Assembly: GCA_030998225.1 (NCBI GenBank)
Contig: JAPYXD010000391.1
Location: 3,848,501-3,912,500 of the forward strand
DNA from: Diplolepis rosae
Taxonomy: Eukaryota > Arthropoda > Insecta > Hymenoptera > Diplolepididae
DNA: 64,000 bases
Direction of reading: 5' to 3'
Shown one piece after another: positions 1-11,717 of this stretch. The first letter of the stretch is position 1. Each line of letters begins with the position of its first letter. The translations under genes were made by a program, and so were the position numbers. The notes beneath the pieces are model-generated. The model had not been told where the DNA came from. It worked only from the letters and a program-made list of their open reading frames with translations, and did not search any database.

Positions 1-2
1 AT

Positions 3-863
3 GTAATTCAATTTTTTATACGCGGTTTGCGTCCCGAGTTAGAAATTCGTGTAGAAGAAAAGGACACATTTAAGGAAGTAGTTAATGATACAATAGACAT
101 AGAACGAAGACTGGCTGCATCTTCTGCACTGCGAAGAAATAAAAGTACTGATTATTTAAAAACCGAAGAATCAACTAATAATAATAAAATTAATAAAACC
201 ACCAGATTCAACGTAGCACTTGAAAATAAAACTATTTGTTTAATTTGTAAAAAACCAGGTCACACAACTGAAAAATGTTTTCATTTAAGTAAAGCTCAAG
301 ATGCAGTTTTTAATAATAAGCAAAAAAATTTTTTGCGTCCTAACCAACAAGGATATAGTAATTTCAATGGTCAAAGAAGTAATAATAATAATAATTTTGC
401 AATAAACAATTACAATAATTTTCCGAATAACAATTTTTTAAGAAATAAAAATTATAATTTTAATAACAATAACAATAATAATTTGCAAAATAGAAATAAT
501 AATTATAAAAACAATAATAATAATTTTTTACAACAAAAATACAACAATAATAATAATTTTCCTAGAAATTTTTACAATAATAACAATAATGTTAATAATA
601 ATAATAGACAATGGAATCCAGGACAGTATAAAAACTTTAACTTAGGACAGTCTCAAAATCGAAATAAACCATATGAATATAGGTTTTTACAAAATAATAA
701 TAATCAACAAAATTCAAATTATACTGAAGTAGTTTGCAATTATTGTAAAAAACCCGGCCATTTAGTACGAGATTGCAAGATACGACCAAATAACCAATCA
801 CAAACAGCTAATCAGGAAAACTCCAAAGCTCTCCCCAGCACGGGTGCACTGAGGAAAGCATAA
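3..863 (+). CDS. gag: Gag, C-terminal part (window-truncated)
   Basis: The frame is open from base 3, so this is the C-terminal portion of a Gag whose complete relative (621 aa) lies at 27956-29821. Visible parts are the end of the capsid region, a zinc knuckle [14 protein letters not shown] (C-x2-C-x4-H-x4-C), a long Asn-rich low-complexity linker made of AAT/AAC codons, and a second knuckle [14 protein letters not shown] just before the stop. Gag would form the particle and bind genomic RNA. The pol frame (-1 relative to gag) is already open through the last part of gag, so Pol is probably made by -1 ribosomal frameshifting, although I see no textbook slippery heptamer. Confidence 0.9.
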   Translation, partial: VIQFFIRGLRPELEIRVEEKDTFKEVVNDTIDIERRLAASSALRRNKSTDYLKTEESTNNNKINKTTRFNVALENKTICLICKKPGHTTEKCFHLSKAQDAVFNNKQKNFLRPNQQGYSNFNGQRSNNNNNFAINNYNNFPNNNFLRNKNYNFNNNNNNNLQNRNNNYKNNNNNFLQQKYNNNNNFPRNFYNNNNNVNNNNRQWNPGQYKNFNLGQSQNRNKPYEYRFLQNNNNQQNSNYTEVVCNYCKKPGHLVRDCKIRPNNQSQTANQENSKALPSTGALRKA

Positions 864-3800
864 ATCGAGAACCACTGGCATCCACTTCTAACGATCATAC
901 AACAACAACAATAAATATTTCAAAGTCCACTTCAATTCCATCAATTATAATATCAACGGAAGGTTTAAAAAATCCAACACACATGATGATTGATACTGGT
1001 GCTGCTCGAAATTTAATTAAACAAAAGGTTCTCAACCCTGAAGTACCCATAAATAGCCAAAACGTATTGAAACTTACAGGAATTAATGATTTACCACTTT
1101 ACACGTTAGGACAGGTAAAAATAAACATTTTTGGTTATCCAACGATATTTAACATTATTCCCAATGAAGTCCCAGTAGAAGAAGATGGAGTATTAGGATC
1201 AGAATTTTTTCAAGATAATAGTGTGAATATAAACTATACTTCAAAATGCTTAGAAATTGAGAATCACTGTTACCCTTTTAAATCTACCAATACATTTACT
1301 ATTCCAGCTCGAACAGTTACAACATTTTATGTTAATATAAAAAATACAGAAAAGAGTGAAGGGTATGTACCTCGATTACATATCCAAGATGGCGTCTACG
1401 TAGGTGACGCTGTTGTAAAAAATCACATAGGAAAAGCTTATTTAAAATTTGCAAACACAAATGAAATCCCAATTACATTATCCGTCCCATTAGTTAGTTT
1501 AGAAGACTTTGAAGAACAAGAATGTTATAAACAAATTGAAAATTTAATTAATTTCAAACAAACAAATAACGAAGATTTATCAAGTAAAATATTAAATAAC
1601 TTTTTAAAAACTGACAATTCTCTAATTGACTCATGCAAATTTTATAATGTAACAGACGAAGACAGAGTAGAATGTATTAAAAAACTTCTTCGATTAGACC
1701 ACTTAAATCAAGATGAATATGATCATGTAGAAAAATTAATTAAAAATAATGCAGACAGATTTCAAATCCCAGGAGAACCACTTGAAGCTACTAATGTATT
1801 ACAACATTCAATTCCTACTGTAGATGACGCTCCAATTTTTTCAAGACAATATAGATTTCCCCCAGTTCACAAGAAAGAAATTACAAGACAAGTCGATGAA
1901 TTATTAAAAAATAAAATAATCAAGCCCTCACAATCACCATATAACACTCCAGTGTGGATAGTTCCTAAAAAACCTGACTCCCAAGGAAAAATAAAATGGA
2001 GAATGGTTCTTGATTTTCGTAAATTAAATGAAAAAACAATTGGCGTTTCGTATCCTTTACCTAATATAAACGATATACTTGATTCTCTAGGATCAGCAAA
2101 ATATTTTTCAGTGTTTGATTTAGCTACCGGTTTTCACCATATAAAAATGAACCCAAAAGACTCACATAAAACCGCATTTTCTACACCTCACGGTCATTAC
2201 GAATTCGATAGAATGCCTTTCGGTTTAAAAACTGCACCAGCCACATTTCAGAGATTAATGGATTTAACATTAACTGGATTAATCGGAACGGAACTTTTTG
2301 TATATCTTGATGACATAGTTATATATGCAAATACTCTAGAAGAGCACGAAATTAAATTTAACAATTTAGCAGAAAGACTTAGAAAAGCAAATCTTCATTT
2401 ACAACCTGACAAATGCGAATTTTTACGACCTGAAGTAGGATATTTAGGTCATATAATTGATAAAAATGGAGTACGTCCAGATCCAAAAAAGATAATAGCT
2501 GTAAAAAACTTTCCAGTCCCAAAAACACAGAAAAATGTTAAACAATTTTTAGGCTTAGCAGGATATTATAGACGATTTATTGAAGGATTTTCAAAAATTG
2601 CAAGTCCTTTAAATCAACTTCTAAAAAAAGAGACACCTTTTAATTGGACAAAAAAACAACAAGCAGCTTTCGAAATTTTAAAAGCAAAATTATGTGAAGA
2701 ACCACTTTTACAACGACCTGATTTTTCTCAACCTTTTATACTCACAACAGATGCCTCAGGATTTGCAATAGGAGGTATTTTATCACAAGGTAAAATAGGT
2801 AAAGATAAACCAATAGCATATGCTTCACGTAGTCTAAGTGATACTGAGAAAAAATATGATACATATGAAAAAGAAGCTCTTGCTATAATATTTTGTGTAA
2901 CTCATTTTCGTCCTTATTTGTATGGAAGAAAATTTACTTTAGTGACTGATCACAAACCTCTAGTTTGGTTTCAAAATTCTAAAGACCTTTGTTCACGAGT
3001 TTCACGTTGGAGATTAAAACTCGCAGAATATGATTTTGATGTAATTTACAAAGCAGGAAAAATGAATGTAAATGCAGATGCTCTCTCAAGAAACCCTATT
3101 GATGATAGCCAGAAAAAATCAAAATATTTACAAGTTGATAACAATGATACCTTCATGGCTTCTCAAGAAAAAACGTTTTCCAAGAAAACTTTTACAAGAA
3201 ATAAACAAGAAAACTCTAAAAATAAGGTAAGACCTTTAAAAAGAAAAAACTTGAATCCAGGAATGGTACCAGACGACGTAGATCATTTTAGCGAAATTCC
3301 AGAAGCCCAAATATTAAATATTGACACAAAAATTCCAGAATTTTTACAAGAATTCCTTAGTGAAGAATCATTTAGTGAGATTGGTAAGAATATTTTAAAA
3401 TACACAAATTTATTCAAAAATATGGCTTCAAGACTTATTTTTATGACAATATTTTTATTAAGTTCAATGTTTTCCAAAAAATACGAAAATTTATCATGGA
3501 AAACTATTACTACAAGAGCTCAAAAGAGAATAGAGCAAGATAAAGCAAAAAATATGAATCGAAATGGAACTCAAGAAAAATTAGACGAAAATTTTTCTTC
3601 TAAACCTCTTGTGAAAAAATCACGAGGTAGGCCAAGAAAAAATCTACTTACATTAAATAATATAAAATTATCAATATACTCATTACATGAATTATCTCAA
3701 AATCTGAAGTTACGATCAATTAGTATTTCTAAAACTTCCAGAATTAATCATATACTTTGGGAAGAAGTGAAATCAATTTTTGACTCAATTTTTTCAAATT

Positions 3801-4900
3801 CAACTACAAAAATTATAGTTTGCAATGGAATAACGCAATATCCAACAAAAGAACAACGAACTCATTTAATCGAAGAAGCTCATTCTTCAGCATTAGGAGG
3901 CCATAAAGGCGTCACAAAAACTTGTAGTCGAATTCGCCAAAAATTTTTTTGGGAAAATATGAAAGTAGACATTCAAAAATATATTCAAGGCTGTTTACAA
4001 TGTCAACTGAAAAAATTAATCAGAGTCAAAACAAAAAATCCTATGGTAATCACAGACACACCCACTACTGCTTTTGAAAAAATATCAATGGACATTGTTG
4101 GTCCACTACCTGAAACAAAATCTGGTAACTTATATATTCTAACGATACAAGACAATTTTACCAAATATTCTTTAGCAATACCTCTTCCTAATCACCAAGC
4201 TAGTACAATAGCAGATGCTTTTGTGAAAAAATTTATTTGCATATTTGGATCACCAAAAGGAGTACTTACTGACCAAGGCAGAGATTTTTTAAGTAATTTA
4301 TTAAAAAGATTGGCAAAACGTTTTAGAATTAAACAATTTCGTACCACAGCTTTTCATCCTCTATCTAACTGATCATTAGAACGTTCACATCATGTTTTAG
4401 GAGAATATCTCAAACAATTTGTTGCAAAAAATTCAGAATGGGATGATTGGCTTGAACTAGCAATATTCTCGTATAATACTAGTGTACATGAAGGCACAAA
4501 ATGTACACCTTATGAATTGGTTTTTGGTAAATTAGCTCGTGAACCTTCCAGCGAACCTTTATCACAACAAGAAAAATTACAAACATATGATGATTATTTA
4601 ATTAATTTCGTAACTCAACTACACGAAATGCGAACATAAGCAAGAGAGAATCTTATTTCAGCAAAAGAAAAATCGAAAATATATTATGATAAAAAAATAA
4701 ATCCTTTAGAAGTAAAAATTGGAGACAACGTATTTTTATTAAAAGGAGGTAAAATAAAAAAACTAGAGAACCATTATACAGGGCCTTATGAAATATTGGA
4801 AGTGTTAGGAAAAGGGAATGTCAAAATAAGCTATAAAGGCAAACCTACTGTAGTTCACATTAATAGACTAAAACGCTCACACGTACAAGTACAAAAGTAG
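842..4900 (+). pseudogene. pol: Pol polyprotein, broken in integrase (copy 1)
   Basis: The ORF is continuous from the gag overlap to 4372. The first Met at 983 precedes an aspartic protease motif (DTGAARNL). Reverse transcriptase (YLDDIVIY), RNase H (TTDASG, DHKPL, NADALSR) and the integrase HHCC finger and first two catalytic Asp follow. A TGA at 4370-4372 replaces a Gly codon just before the catalytic Glu of the D,D-35-E triad. A second stop, TAA at 4637-4639, replaces a Gln. The similarity continues through the GPY/F-like C-terminal module to the natural stop at 4898-4900. Relative to copy 2 about 0.85 kb is deleted at about 3650, removing the acidic linker and joining the AT-hook (RGRPRK) region in frame to integrase. 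Confidence 0.92.
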
Positions 4901-5118
4901 ATAAATAAAAAAAAAAGTAACAAGCAAAATATCTTTACTTTGATTATAAAAAATATGTATACATATACAATTTAAATAAAATATAGAAATTTTATTTTGT
5001 CGATAAATGGTAAGAATAAAAAAATAAATAAAAATATACATATATAAAAAATTTATATAAAAATATATATTTTATATAAAAAATATATACAACAAATTTA
5101 CACATAACACATTATTCC

Positions 5119-5120
5119 AG
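5119..5120 (+). promoter_or_regulatory. Candidate 3' splice site for CARD mRNA (copy 1)
   Basis: CACATTATTCCAG ends 5 nt before the CARD ATG at 5126. The same site is present before the CARD gene of copy 2. Confidence 0.55.
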
Positions 5121-5125
5121 ATATA

Positions 5126-5365
5126 ATGGATCAAATTCATCGCAAACGCATAGATGATCTCATTGAAATAGTTCCCTGTTTTATCGACATGGTAGCTCTC
5201 TGGCCATACTTAATTCAAACTGCAATTTTTAACCAAGACGACTGTAATATTCCTACATGGAGCAAAAACCTAAACAATCCAGATACAATAAAAGACATTT
5301 TTTCAACAATCAAAACAAGAGGACCAGACGCATACAAAAACTTGATTATCAGTTTACGCCTATGA
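5126..5365 (+). pseudogene. CARD-fold accessory protein, C-terminally truncated (copy 1)
   Basis: 79 aa, matching the first 79 residues of the 93-aa copy 2 protein (22526-22807) with few substitutions. The pattern is that of a caspase recruitment domain: an N-terminal helix with IHRKRIDDLIE, a central LWPYLI helix, then the IKTRGPDAYKNLI segment typical of CARD helices 4-5. A TGA at 5363-5365 replaces a Ser codon, so the last helix is lost; similarity continues in frame to a stop at 5405-5407. It lies between pol and the glycoprotein gene, with a candidate splice acceptor 5 nt upstream. The assignment is by visible motif only. Any role in blocking caspase activation is inference, and this copy is probably non-functional. 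Confidence 0.7.
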
Positions 5366-5537
5366 GATCATATTGTCATAGCTGACATGTTGGATATTAT
5401 AGACTAAGTACATAAAATAAAAAACTTAATAAATATCATAAAAAAAATAAATAAATATATATAACAGTAACAACAAAATTGTTTATTAAGTAATTTTATT
5501 CATTCTTTTTTTTTACAAAGCAAGCTGCTAATTGGAA

Positions 5538-5551
5538 CCTCCTTTTTCCAG
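5538..5551 (+). promoter_or_regulatory. Candidate 3' splice site for glycoprotein mRNA (copy 1)
   Basis: A pyrimidine tract followed by CAG (CCTCCTTTTTCCAG) ends 2 nt before the glycoprotein ATG at 5554. It is conserved in copy 2 and supports this ATG as the real start. Confidence 0.65.
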
Positions 5552-5553
5552 AG

Positions 5554-7584
5554 ATGGGATTACGAGGCTTCCTTTTGGCACTGCTCATTTGCAAATTCAA
5601 CTATATAACAACAGTCTACGCCATCATAGGATTCGATTGCGGTTCAAATCAATCAAATATTACGACATTATCTTTACTAGAGGTAGGAGAATGTGATCTA
5701 CCTCGATCTCAAGTACATGTTGAAAGAGTTTATATACAACTTTTACAATTAACTGGATTTTCAAATACAAAAGTAATACAATGCAAAATAGAAATTCGAC
5801 GCGCCATCTCTCATTGTGGTATGCATTCTCACAGTTCCATAGTTGCAAATGGCCACAGTGAATATATACATGATGTTACACGAGATCAATGTAATCAAAT
5901 GCACACAATAGGAACATTTTTAGTAACCCCTTCTCTTCAGATATCAAAGTTAAAAGTAAATGAAACTTCATTTCATAGCGTTACTTTAGCAGGTTCTGTA
6001 ACACCTAATGGAGACTGTACTGGTACACAATTTTCTGACCCATATGGAACATGGAATAATGTCGTAGTCCAAGCAATATTCAAAATAACTTTACAAGAAC
6101 ATTACGCGACTATTCATTTAAATTCAAATAAAATTCAATTAGGATCTGGAATAATATGCGCACTTTCAGACACATTCTGTACAGACGTAGAATATGGACA
6201 GACATTCTGGGATACATTACCTAATGACGTATGTAATTTTAACAAATATGAAATTATTTATGAAGGACCAGCAAATAAAACATATGACAACACGACAGAC
6301 ATTTCTGAAACCTTGTATTCTTTAACGACTGAAGATATAACCTTTGTACTGGCTGAAAAAACAAGAAAACCAGTTTGCAGTTACGTTTTAATACAAACTG
6401 AACATCCAAAATTATTAATTTTTGAAACCAGACCTGGGAATTCATTTTTAGAAAATAAACATTTAGAAGTTCAAAATATGGACATTTTCACATACGTCAA
6501 CTCTAAATTTATATATGTAGAACGACACATACGCACTGAAGTAAATAGACTTTATCACGATGTTCTTACTCAACGATGCATGCTTGAACAGCAAGTTTTT
6601 AGAAATACATTAACCTTAGCAACCCAATCACCAGACGAATTTGCATATCATTTAATGAAAGGCCCAGGATATATGTCAGTAATTGCAGGAGAAGTAGTAC
6701 ATATCGTAAAATGTATACCGGTTGAAGTAAAATATGGCAAAACTGAAGAATGTTATCTACAACTACCAATATTTAGAGGAAATCAATCCTTTTTCCTTTC
6801 TCCACGAACTCATATATTAAAAAAATCGGGTATCCAAACAAATTGCAATTCTTTCCTACCACCAATGTACCTTTTTGGAGAAACCTGGTACAAATTACTT
6901 CCAAATACTGTCGAATCCATAGCACCAACTATAGTTAAACCTCTCACAAAAGCGACCTGGAAATACACAAATCCTTCATCCTTAGCAACAAGTGGCATTT
7001 ATTCTCAATCTGACCTTGATAAGCTACGAGATCATATAATGTTCCCAGCAGAAAAACCAATGATTTTAAATTCTTTAGCTAGAGAAATAACAGGACATCC
7101 GACTATTAATCAAGGAATATCATTGACAAATTTATTTATCCAAGAAGTAATTGATAAAATTGCTGAAACAGCTTGGGGTAGATTTTGGACAGTTTTTACA
7201 AATTTCGGTACTACTAGTGCAGGTCTAATTGGATTAATTATAATAATTAGAGGGATCAAATTAATAGCAGATACCATTATTCATGGTTATGCATTGCATA
7301 GATTATTTGGATGGTCTCTCCATTTACTAGGCGCCTTCTGGGATTCGGTCACTAACCTTTTGTTACACTTAGGTACCAACCGACCTGCTGGACCTCCGGC
7401 TGAGAGCCATCAACCACTGCTTACAGCTTCAGTACCACAAAACCCCATAGAGGAAACTAAAAGTTCAACTCCTAACGAAAATACCAATTCAGGTAAAGAT
7501 CATAATAGTACGAAGACTACTCTTTATCCCCACTCTGAACTAAAAGAAGAACTTAGTAGATCACATTATTCAATCCGAATCTAA
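5554..7584 (+). CDS. Chuvirus-like envelope glycoprotein (copy 1)
   Basis: 676 aa, intact and the same length as in copy 2. A signal peptide (about residues 1-23, hydrophobic core GFLLALLICKF) is followed by a motif near residue 27 (DCGS..NITTLSL) and the Cys/His segment CGMHSHSSIVANG, both of which I recognise from chuvirus (negative-strand RNA virus) surface glycoproteins. Numerous N-x-S/T sites suggest an ectodomain. A hydrophobic anchor lies at about residues 555-575 (GLIGLIIIIRGIKLI), with a second hydrophobic segment and a polar tail of about 65 residues behind it. The likely role is receptor binding and fusion of the element's particles. Such glycoproteins are known to have been captured by insect BEL/Pao elements; here the host element is Ty3/gypsy. 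The family assignment is by pattern recognition, not a search. Confidence 0.75.
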   Translation: MGLRGFLLALLICKFNYITTVYAIIGFDCGSNQSNITTLSLLEVGECDLPRSQVHVERVYIQLLQLTGFSNTKVIQCKIEIRRAISHCGMHSHSSIVANGHSEYIHDVTRDQCNQMHTIGTFLVTPSLQISKLKVNETSFHSVTLAGSVTPNGDCTGTQFSDPYGTWNNVVVQAIFKITLQEHYATIHLNSNKIQLGSGIICALSDTFCTDVEYGQTFWDTLPNDVCNFNKYEIIYEGPANKTYDNTTDISETLYSLTTEDITFVLAEKTRKPVCSYVLIQTEHPKLLIFETRPGNSFLENKHLEVQNMDIFTYVNSKFIYVERHIRTEVNRLYHDVLTQRCMLEQQVFRNTLTLATQSPDEFAYHLMKGPGYMSVIAGEVVHIVKCIPVEVKYGKTEECYLQLPIFRGNQSFFLSPRTHILKKSGIQTNCNSFLPPMYLFGETWYKLLPNTVESIAPTIVKPLTKATWKYTNPSSLATSGIYSQSDLDKLRDHIMFPAEKPMILNSLAREITGHPTINQGISLTNLFIQEVIDKIAETAWGRFWTVFTNFGTTSAGLIGLIIIIRGIKLIADTIIHGYALHRLFGWSLHLLGAFWDSVTNLLLHLGTNRPAGPPAESHQPLLTASVPQNPIEETKSSTPNENTNSGKDHNSTKTTLYPHSELKEELSRSHYSIRI

Positions 7585-7595
7585 CATCTTAAAGA

Positions 7596-8098
7596 ATGTC
7601 GCATGTTCCTTTCAACCGAATTCTATTGGTAAAAATTTCAAAAAATTAAACGAAATTTGCACTCAAAATAAAATCGAGTATCCAAAATATACAGTATTAC
7701 GAGTAAAAACTTCATCAAAAAACTCAACATACATAGCAATTTGTTTTATTAATGATATCAAACGAATAGGAATTGGAAACACAATAAAAACAGCAATGGA
7801 TTTCGCAGCTATAAAAACAATAAATTTTCTTTTGCAAAAAGATAAAAAATGTGAAGTAAATTTAATAAACTCACTAGAACATTTGCATGTTACAATCCAA
7901 GAATCACTTATAAATGATCCAAAACCTTCAACGAGTGGTCAGATAACAAAACCTAATATTAACAGTCGTTTTAAAAATATAAATCCTTATAAAATAAAAA
8001 GAAATAATATTTCTACTACATCGACTTTTTCTGGAAAAAGCTTTAAGAAATGTTTTAAATGCGGATATAGACCCCCCAACCAGTACAATAAATTCTAA
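7596..8098 (+). pseudogene. Remnant of tandem-dsRBD protein (copy 1)
   Basis: Corresponds to the 245-aa gene at 19628-20365. The ATG at 7596 and about six codons survive, then about 230 bp containing the first dsRBD are missing. The deletion also shifts the frame, so translation from the ATG soon stops. The second dsRBD and the C-terminal C-x2-C motif (CFKCGY) remain readable to 8098. The upstream splice acceptor is also weakened compared with copy 2 (TTAAAG instead of TTCAG). Confidence 0.8.
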
Positions 8099-8135
8099 TA
8101 TAAATATTCCATACTGATTCAGGAAATCATCTATA

Positions 8136-10361
8136 ATGGAGCATTACTATGATGAGCCTACCCACGTGCGAAGTTACACAAAAAAGATATGTAGAACAGA
8201 CTCTCTGGGACTTTTAAACCACGTGGAAATTTTGAGAAATTTTACGATAAAATATGGATTACCGTTACCACAATACATCGTTTATCCTGATCCAAATTCA
8301 AAAACCAAATCATTTTTTCTTGCTCAAGTTAATACAAACGATCATTTTGCTGTACAAGCGGGTCCTACAAGCGAGTTAGCCGAAAATAGAGCTGCTTTAA
8401 AATTACTACAAATATTAATAAGATCTTATGATCTTTGCGATGAGGATTTTTATAATAATAAATGTAAAGAAAGAAAAAAAACGAAGAATCAAAGTGTTCA
8501 AACTGATCCAAGACCAAAATTAGTATCATGGAAAAATTCATGTAGATATTGTAACACTCAAATGCATGCTACAAAAAAGTGCCGTAGACGGAATGTTTTT
8601 AAAGCTGATAAATCAACACAAGTTCCCCCTCCACTTCCACCACGAAACTCTTCAACATTTAGTAATCTATTTTCCCCTTTTTTCACTTCTAAAGCAGATA
8701 ACTTGTATATCAATTCACAATTTTATCACTCATCTGGTATTTATTTTGAACCAATTTCAAAAATACGTCTATTTTCCGAAAATTATAATTTTATCTCTTA
8801 TTTTGACATTTTGCAACCAGAAAACTTAAAATATAAAATAGTAGATATATCTCACAAACTTTATGAACATTGTATACTCACAAATATTGCAAACAACTGT
8901 AATATATATAATCACCACACTCAGCTTGAATTTATGAAAGAACGTATAAATTATTTTCTCGGAGAAATTTCATTTATATCCAGACAAGCTCAGAACATCA
9001 CTAAAATTCCCAAAAATAGTGATCCATTTTTACATCAAATTCAAAAAGTTTTTCTACAATCAAAAATAAGACAAGAAACTTCTCTTTATTGGCCTAAAGA
9101 AAATTTATTCCTACTTCCAAATCCATTTTCTGAACAAATTAAAAATCTTTCATCCAATCTCAATAACGTTACGATGTACAAAGACTGGCATAAATCACAA
9201 ATTTACCCAAATTTGCACATTTATAGAATTCTTGCAGCAAATTGGCTGATGGACTTGCATGAAGTATCCCGATCCTTTCTATCACTCCTAACACAGCTTA
9301 CGGAAGCTATGACCCATGCCGCCACAAATTTATGGCACCCCATGCTGCTTCCAGATACCTTCCTAGACTTCAAATCCAACAAAGAAGATCCTCACCTTCC
9401 AACGTCTCTTTTTTCTATGGTCATTCCATTTTCTAAAATAAGATACTTTACTTTCAATAACTACTTAATTTTTACTATGACCATACCAATTCCATCTTCT
9501 GAAGAATTTCAAGTATTTAAAACACATTCAACCCCTATACATTTTGACTTCAACACTGATTATATTATACCTATATTCATAAAACCTCAATTTTCTTATA
9601 TCGCGATTTCTCCAAATAACGAATCTTACTTCACAACAAATGAAAATTTCCTCGCTTCATTCCACCAAAATGGACTTCAAAATTTTTGTCACCCTCCTCA
9701 TTCCATATACAGTACTCAAAATAATCCTATTTGCGAAACATCAATGTTTATAAAGTCCCAACCGTATAAATGTAAAACATTTATAACTTTCAATGAATAT
9801 CCCTTTTTAACACCACTGTTGTCACACCGTGGATGGCTTTATTCAACTATTCTTCCTAAACAAATCTTTTTATCTTGCTCTAAAAATTCCAAAACCCTTA
9901 TTACTCTTCAAGGAATAGGAATTTTACAAATAGAATCTGACTGTAATTTGGACTCATCAATTCCATACTATAATATTAAAAATTACCCAAAAATAATGGA
10001 TAACTCAATTCCACTTAGTAAATCGACCATTTCTCTCGAAATAATTTCTCCCTTCTTATATAATATGTCGATCACAAAACCTCACTTGTTAAAAAATGTA
10101 TTACATCTTTTTCATAAAAAAGATGACATGCTTATATCGACCTTTGAAAGTCATGTTTTCTTACTCACAAAATATGCTAATATTCAGAAAATTATCCCAT
10201 CTATTTTTAATTCTAGTGCACATAAAATATATATAGCACATACTATAGTTACTTTTCTTATAATAATTATTCTATTAATAATACTAATTAAAATTCAAAA
10301 AATTTCGAACCTGTGGACGGTGTATGTCCACAGGATTATCCAATCACATATGGACATTTAA
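8136..10361 (+). pseudogene. Fused ORF: dsRBD/zinc-knuckle protein joined to F-type envelope (copy 1)
   Basis: One 741-aa ORF corresponding to two separate genes in copy 2 (19006-19590 and 17258-18946). Residues about 25-95 form a dsRNA-binding domain ending in an Ala-rich helix (ELAENRAALKLL). A zinc knuckle CRYCNTQMHATKKC follows, then the baculovirus-F/errantivirus Env homology starting at SGIYFEPISKIRLFSE, with a transmembrane segment close to the end. A deletion of about 150 bp around 8690, between near-identical CCTTTTCTCC tracts, removed the dsRBD stop and the envelope ATG and signal peptide, so the product probably could not reach the membrane normally. A further deletion at about 10305 replaced the envelope C-terminus with out-of-frame codons of the next gene. 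A fusion product is possible but is more likely a by-product of decay. Confidence 0.75.
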
Positions 10362-10639
10362 TAAATAGTTTTTGTTTCGACTTAGAAGCGTCAACCTTAT
10401 TCATTTATTACAGTCAGGAAACAACAAAGAAATTTTGCCAATTTTGTTTCGAAAAATTACTAATAACAGAACAAAATAAATACGAATTCTGTACCTCATG
10501 GCACTCAGTTTGTAAAATACAATGCGTTAATATGAATTGTAACGGTTGTAGGGAAGCATTAATAACGCCACGCTGTAGGGCAATCGACTGTAAAGGTTGT
10601 ACTGAGCAATTCTTAAAAAATAAAATGCAACTTCAATAA
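10313..10639 (+). pseudogene. Cys-rich accessory protein A, 5'-deleted (copy 1)
   Basis: Open for 108 codons but without its ATG: the deletion that trims the envelope end also removed the first codons and the splice acceptor of this gene. It matches residues from about 17 onward of the 135-aa copy 2 protein. Cys pairs (CQFC, CNGC, CKGC) suggest zinc binding. The stop falls earlier than in copy 2. Confidence 0.75.
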
Positions 10640-10796
10640 GGAAACGAGGTTATAGTTGAAAATGTTTTTCGATAAAATATTATAAATTGTAGTCATAAAT
10701 AAAATTTCAAATATGTCTAGAAAATTCTCTTTAAGCAAAACACTGTTAGGATCTAGTTAGTATTTTAAAGCTCAATAACGAATTTGTTATAGAAAA

Positions 10797-11159
10797 ATGC
10801 TGCCGCAAGATTTTGAATCCATTCAAGCCAAAAATCCAAAAAACGACGAACAGTACTACCAACCGTATATCGATCAAATAATTATGAAACATTTTTGTTG
10901 TTACTCTCCAGAAAACGAAATATATCAGAATACTTTAGATCAAAAATTCATATGTAAAGAATGTTACAGATTTAAAATTACCTTTTTTGAATCAGAAATA
11001 TCTGTACCTTTCCTTAACCGCCACATTGTAACCACGGATCTTAACGAATTAAAATGTTCTGTCTGCGACGAGCAAATTTTTTTCATACGTTTCAGAGCAG
11101 GCCAATGTTTTCTTTGCACTGAATATCTCTTTGAGTTAGCAAACGCGGAAAACGAATAA
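10797..11159 (+). CDS. Cys-rich accessory protein B (copy 1, intact)
   Basis: 120 aa, starting at an ATG 4 nt after a candidate splice acceptor (TTTGTTATAG). It contains C-x2-C pairs at CKEC, CSVC and CFLC plus a CC near residue 38, a layout compatible with one or two structural zinc sites. The spacing of the three pairs resembles that of protein A just upstream, so the two may be duplicates. I recognise no known family. It lies between protein A and the last dsRBD gene, inside the block of spliced accessory genes. The copy 2 version is frameshifted, so this is the readable one. Function unknown. Confidence 0.7.
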   Translation: MLPQDFESIQAKNPKNDEQYYQPYIDQIIMKHFCCYSPENEIYQNTLDQKFICKECYRFKITFFESEISVPFLNRHIVTTDLNELKCSVCDEQIFFIRFRAGQCFLCTEYLFELANAENE

Positions 11160-11244
11160 TTTATAATCCATATACATAATTATTAACAATAATAATAACT
11201 AATTTCCATTTATATCAAATTAAATCACAAACAACTCAAATAGA

Positions 11245-11258
11245 TAATTCTGTTGCAG
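11245..11258 (+). promoter_or_regulatory. Candidate 3' splice site for last dsRBD gene (copy 1)
   Basis: TAATTCTGTTGCAG precedes the ATG at 11268 by 9 nt; the equivalent site is kept in copy 2. Confidence 0.6.
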
Positions 11259-11267
11259 ATAAGGACA

Positions 11268-11717
11268 ATGGCAATGCAACAAAGAGATTTGACAAAAGGT
11301 AGCGCAGTACAAATACTTAATGAAATAAGTATTGAATATGATTTTTCAATACCAGAATACACAGTAAAATCTCTTGGAATACATCAAGAACTACCGCCAT
11401 TCGAGGCAACTTGTGAAATTTTAAAAAATAATTTAACCTATGCTTGTGTTGGAGAACCTGCGTCCCAAAAGAAAGTAGCAAAACAAAATGCAGCAGCTAG
11501 AGTCTTGGAAACACTTTCCACGAAATATATATTTTTAGAAGAAAAGTTAGAAAAATGCTTAATAACAGAATCTAAATTTTATAATATAAGCGATAAAAAC
11601 AATAAAGAAGCTTTACAAAAATGGACTAATTCATGTGAAAGGTGTTTTCAAAGAGGACATTTAGCTCATAACTGCCGCAACCCTCTACGTAATAAAAAAT
11701 ATAAAAATAACCCTTAA
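11268..11717 (+). CDS. dsRBD plus zinc-knuckle protein (copy 1, intact)
   Basis: 149 aa. I place the start at the ATG at 11268, just after the splice acceptor, because the copy 2 gene starts at the equivalent ATG. Residues about 10-80 look like a double-stranded RNA-binding domain: an alpha helix (AVQILNEISIEYDF), a PEYTV strand, and the C-terminal KKVAKQNAAARVLETL helix, whose KK..K..AA pattern contacts dsRNA in known dsRBDs. Near the C-terminus is CERCFQRGHLAHNC, a perfect C-x2-C-x4-H-x4-C knuckle, followed by a basic tail. Probably an RNA-binding accessory factor; suppression of RNA silencing is the most attractive inferred role. Intact here but frameshifted in copy 2. Confidence 0.8.
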   Translation: MAMQQRDLTKGSAVQILNEISIEYDFSIPEYTVKSLGIHQELPPFEATCEILKNNLTYACVGEPASQKKVAKQNAAARVLETLSTKYIFLEEKLEKCLITESKFYNISDKNNKEALQKWTNSCERCFQRGHLAHNCRNPLRNKKYKNNP

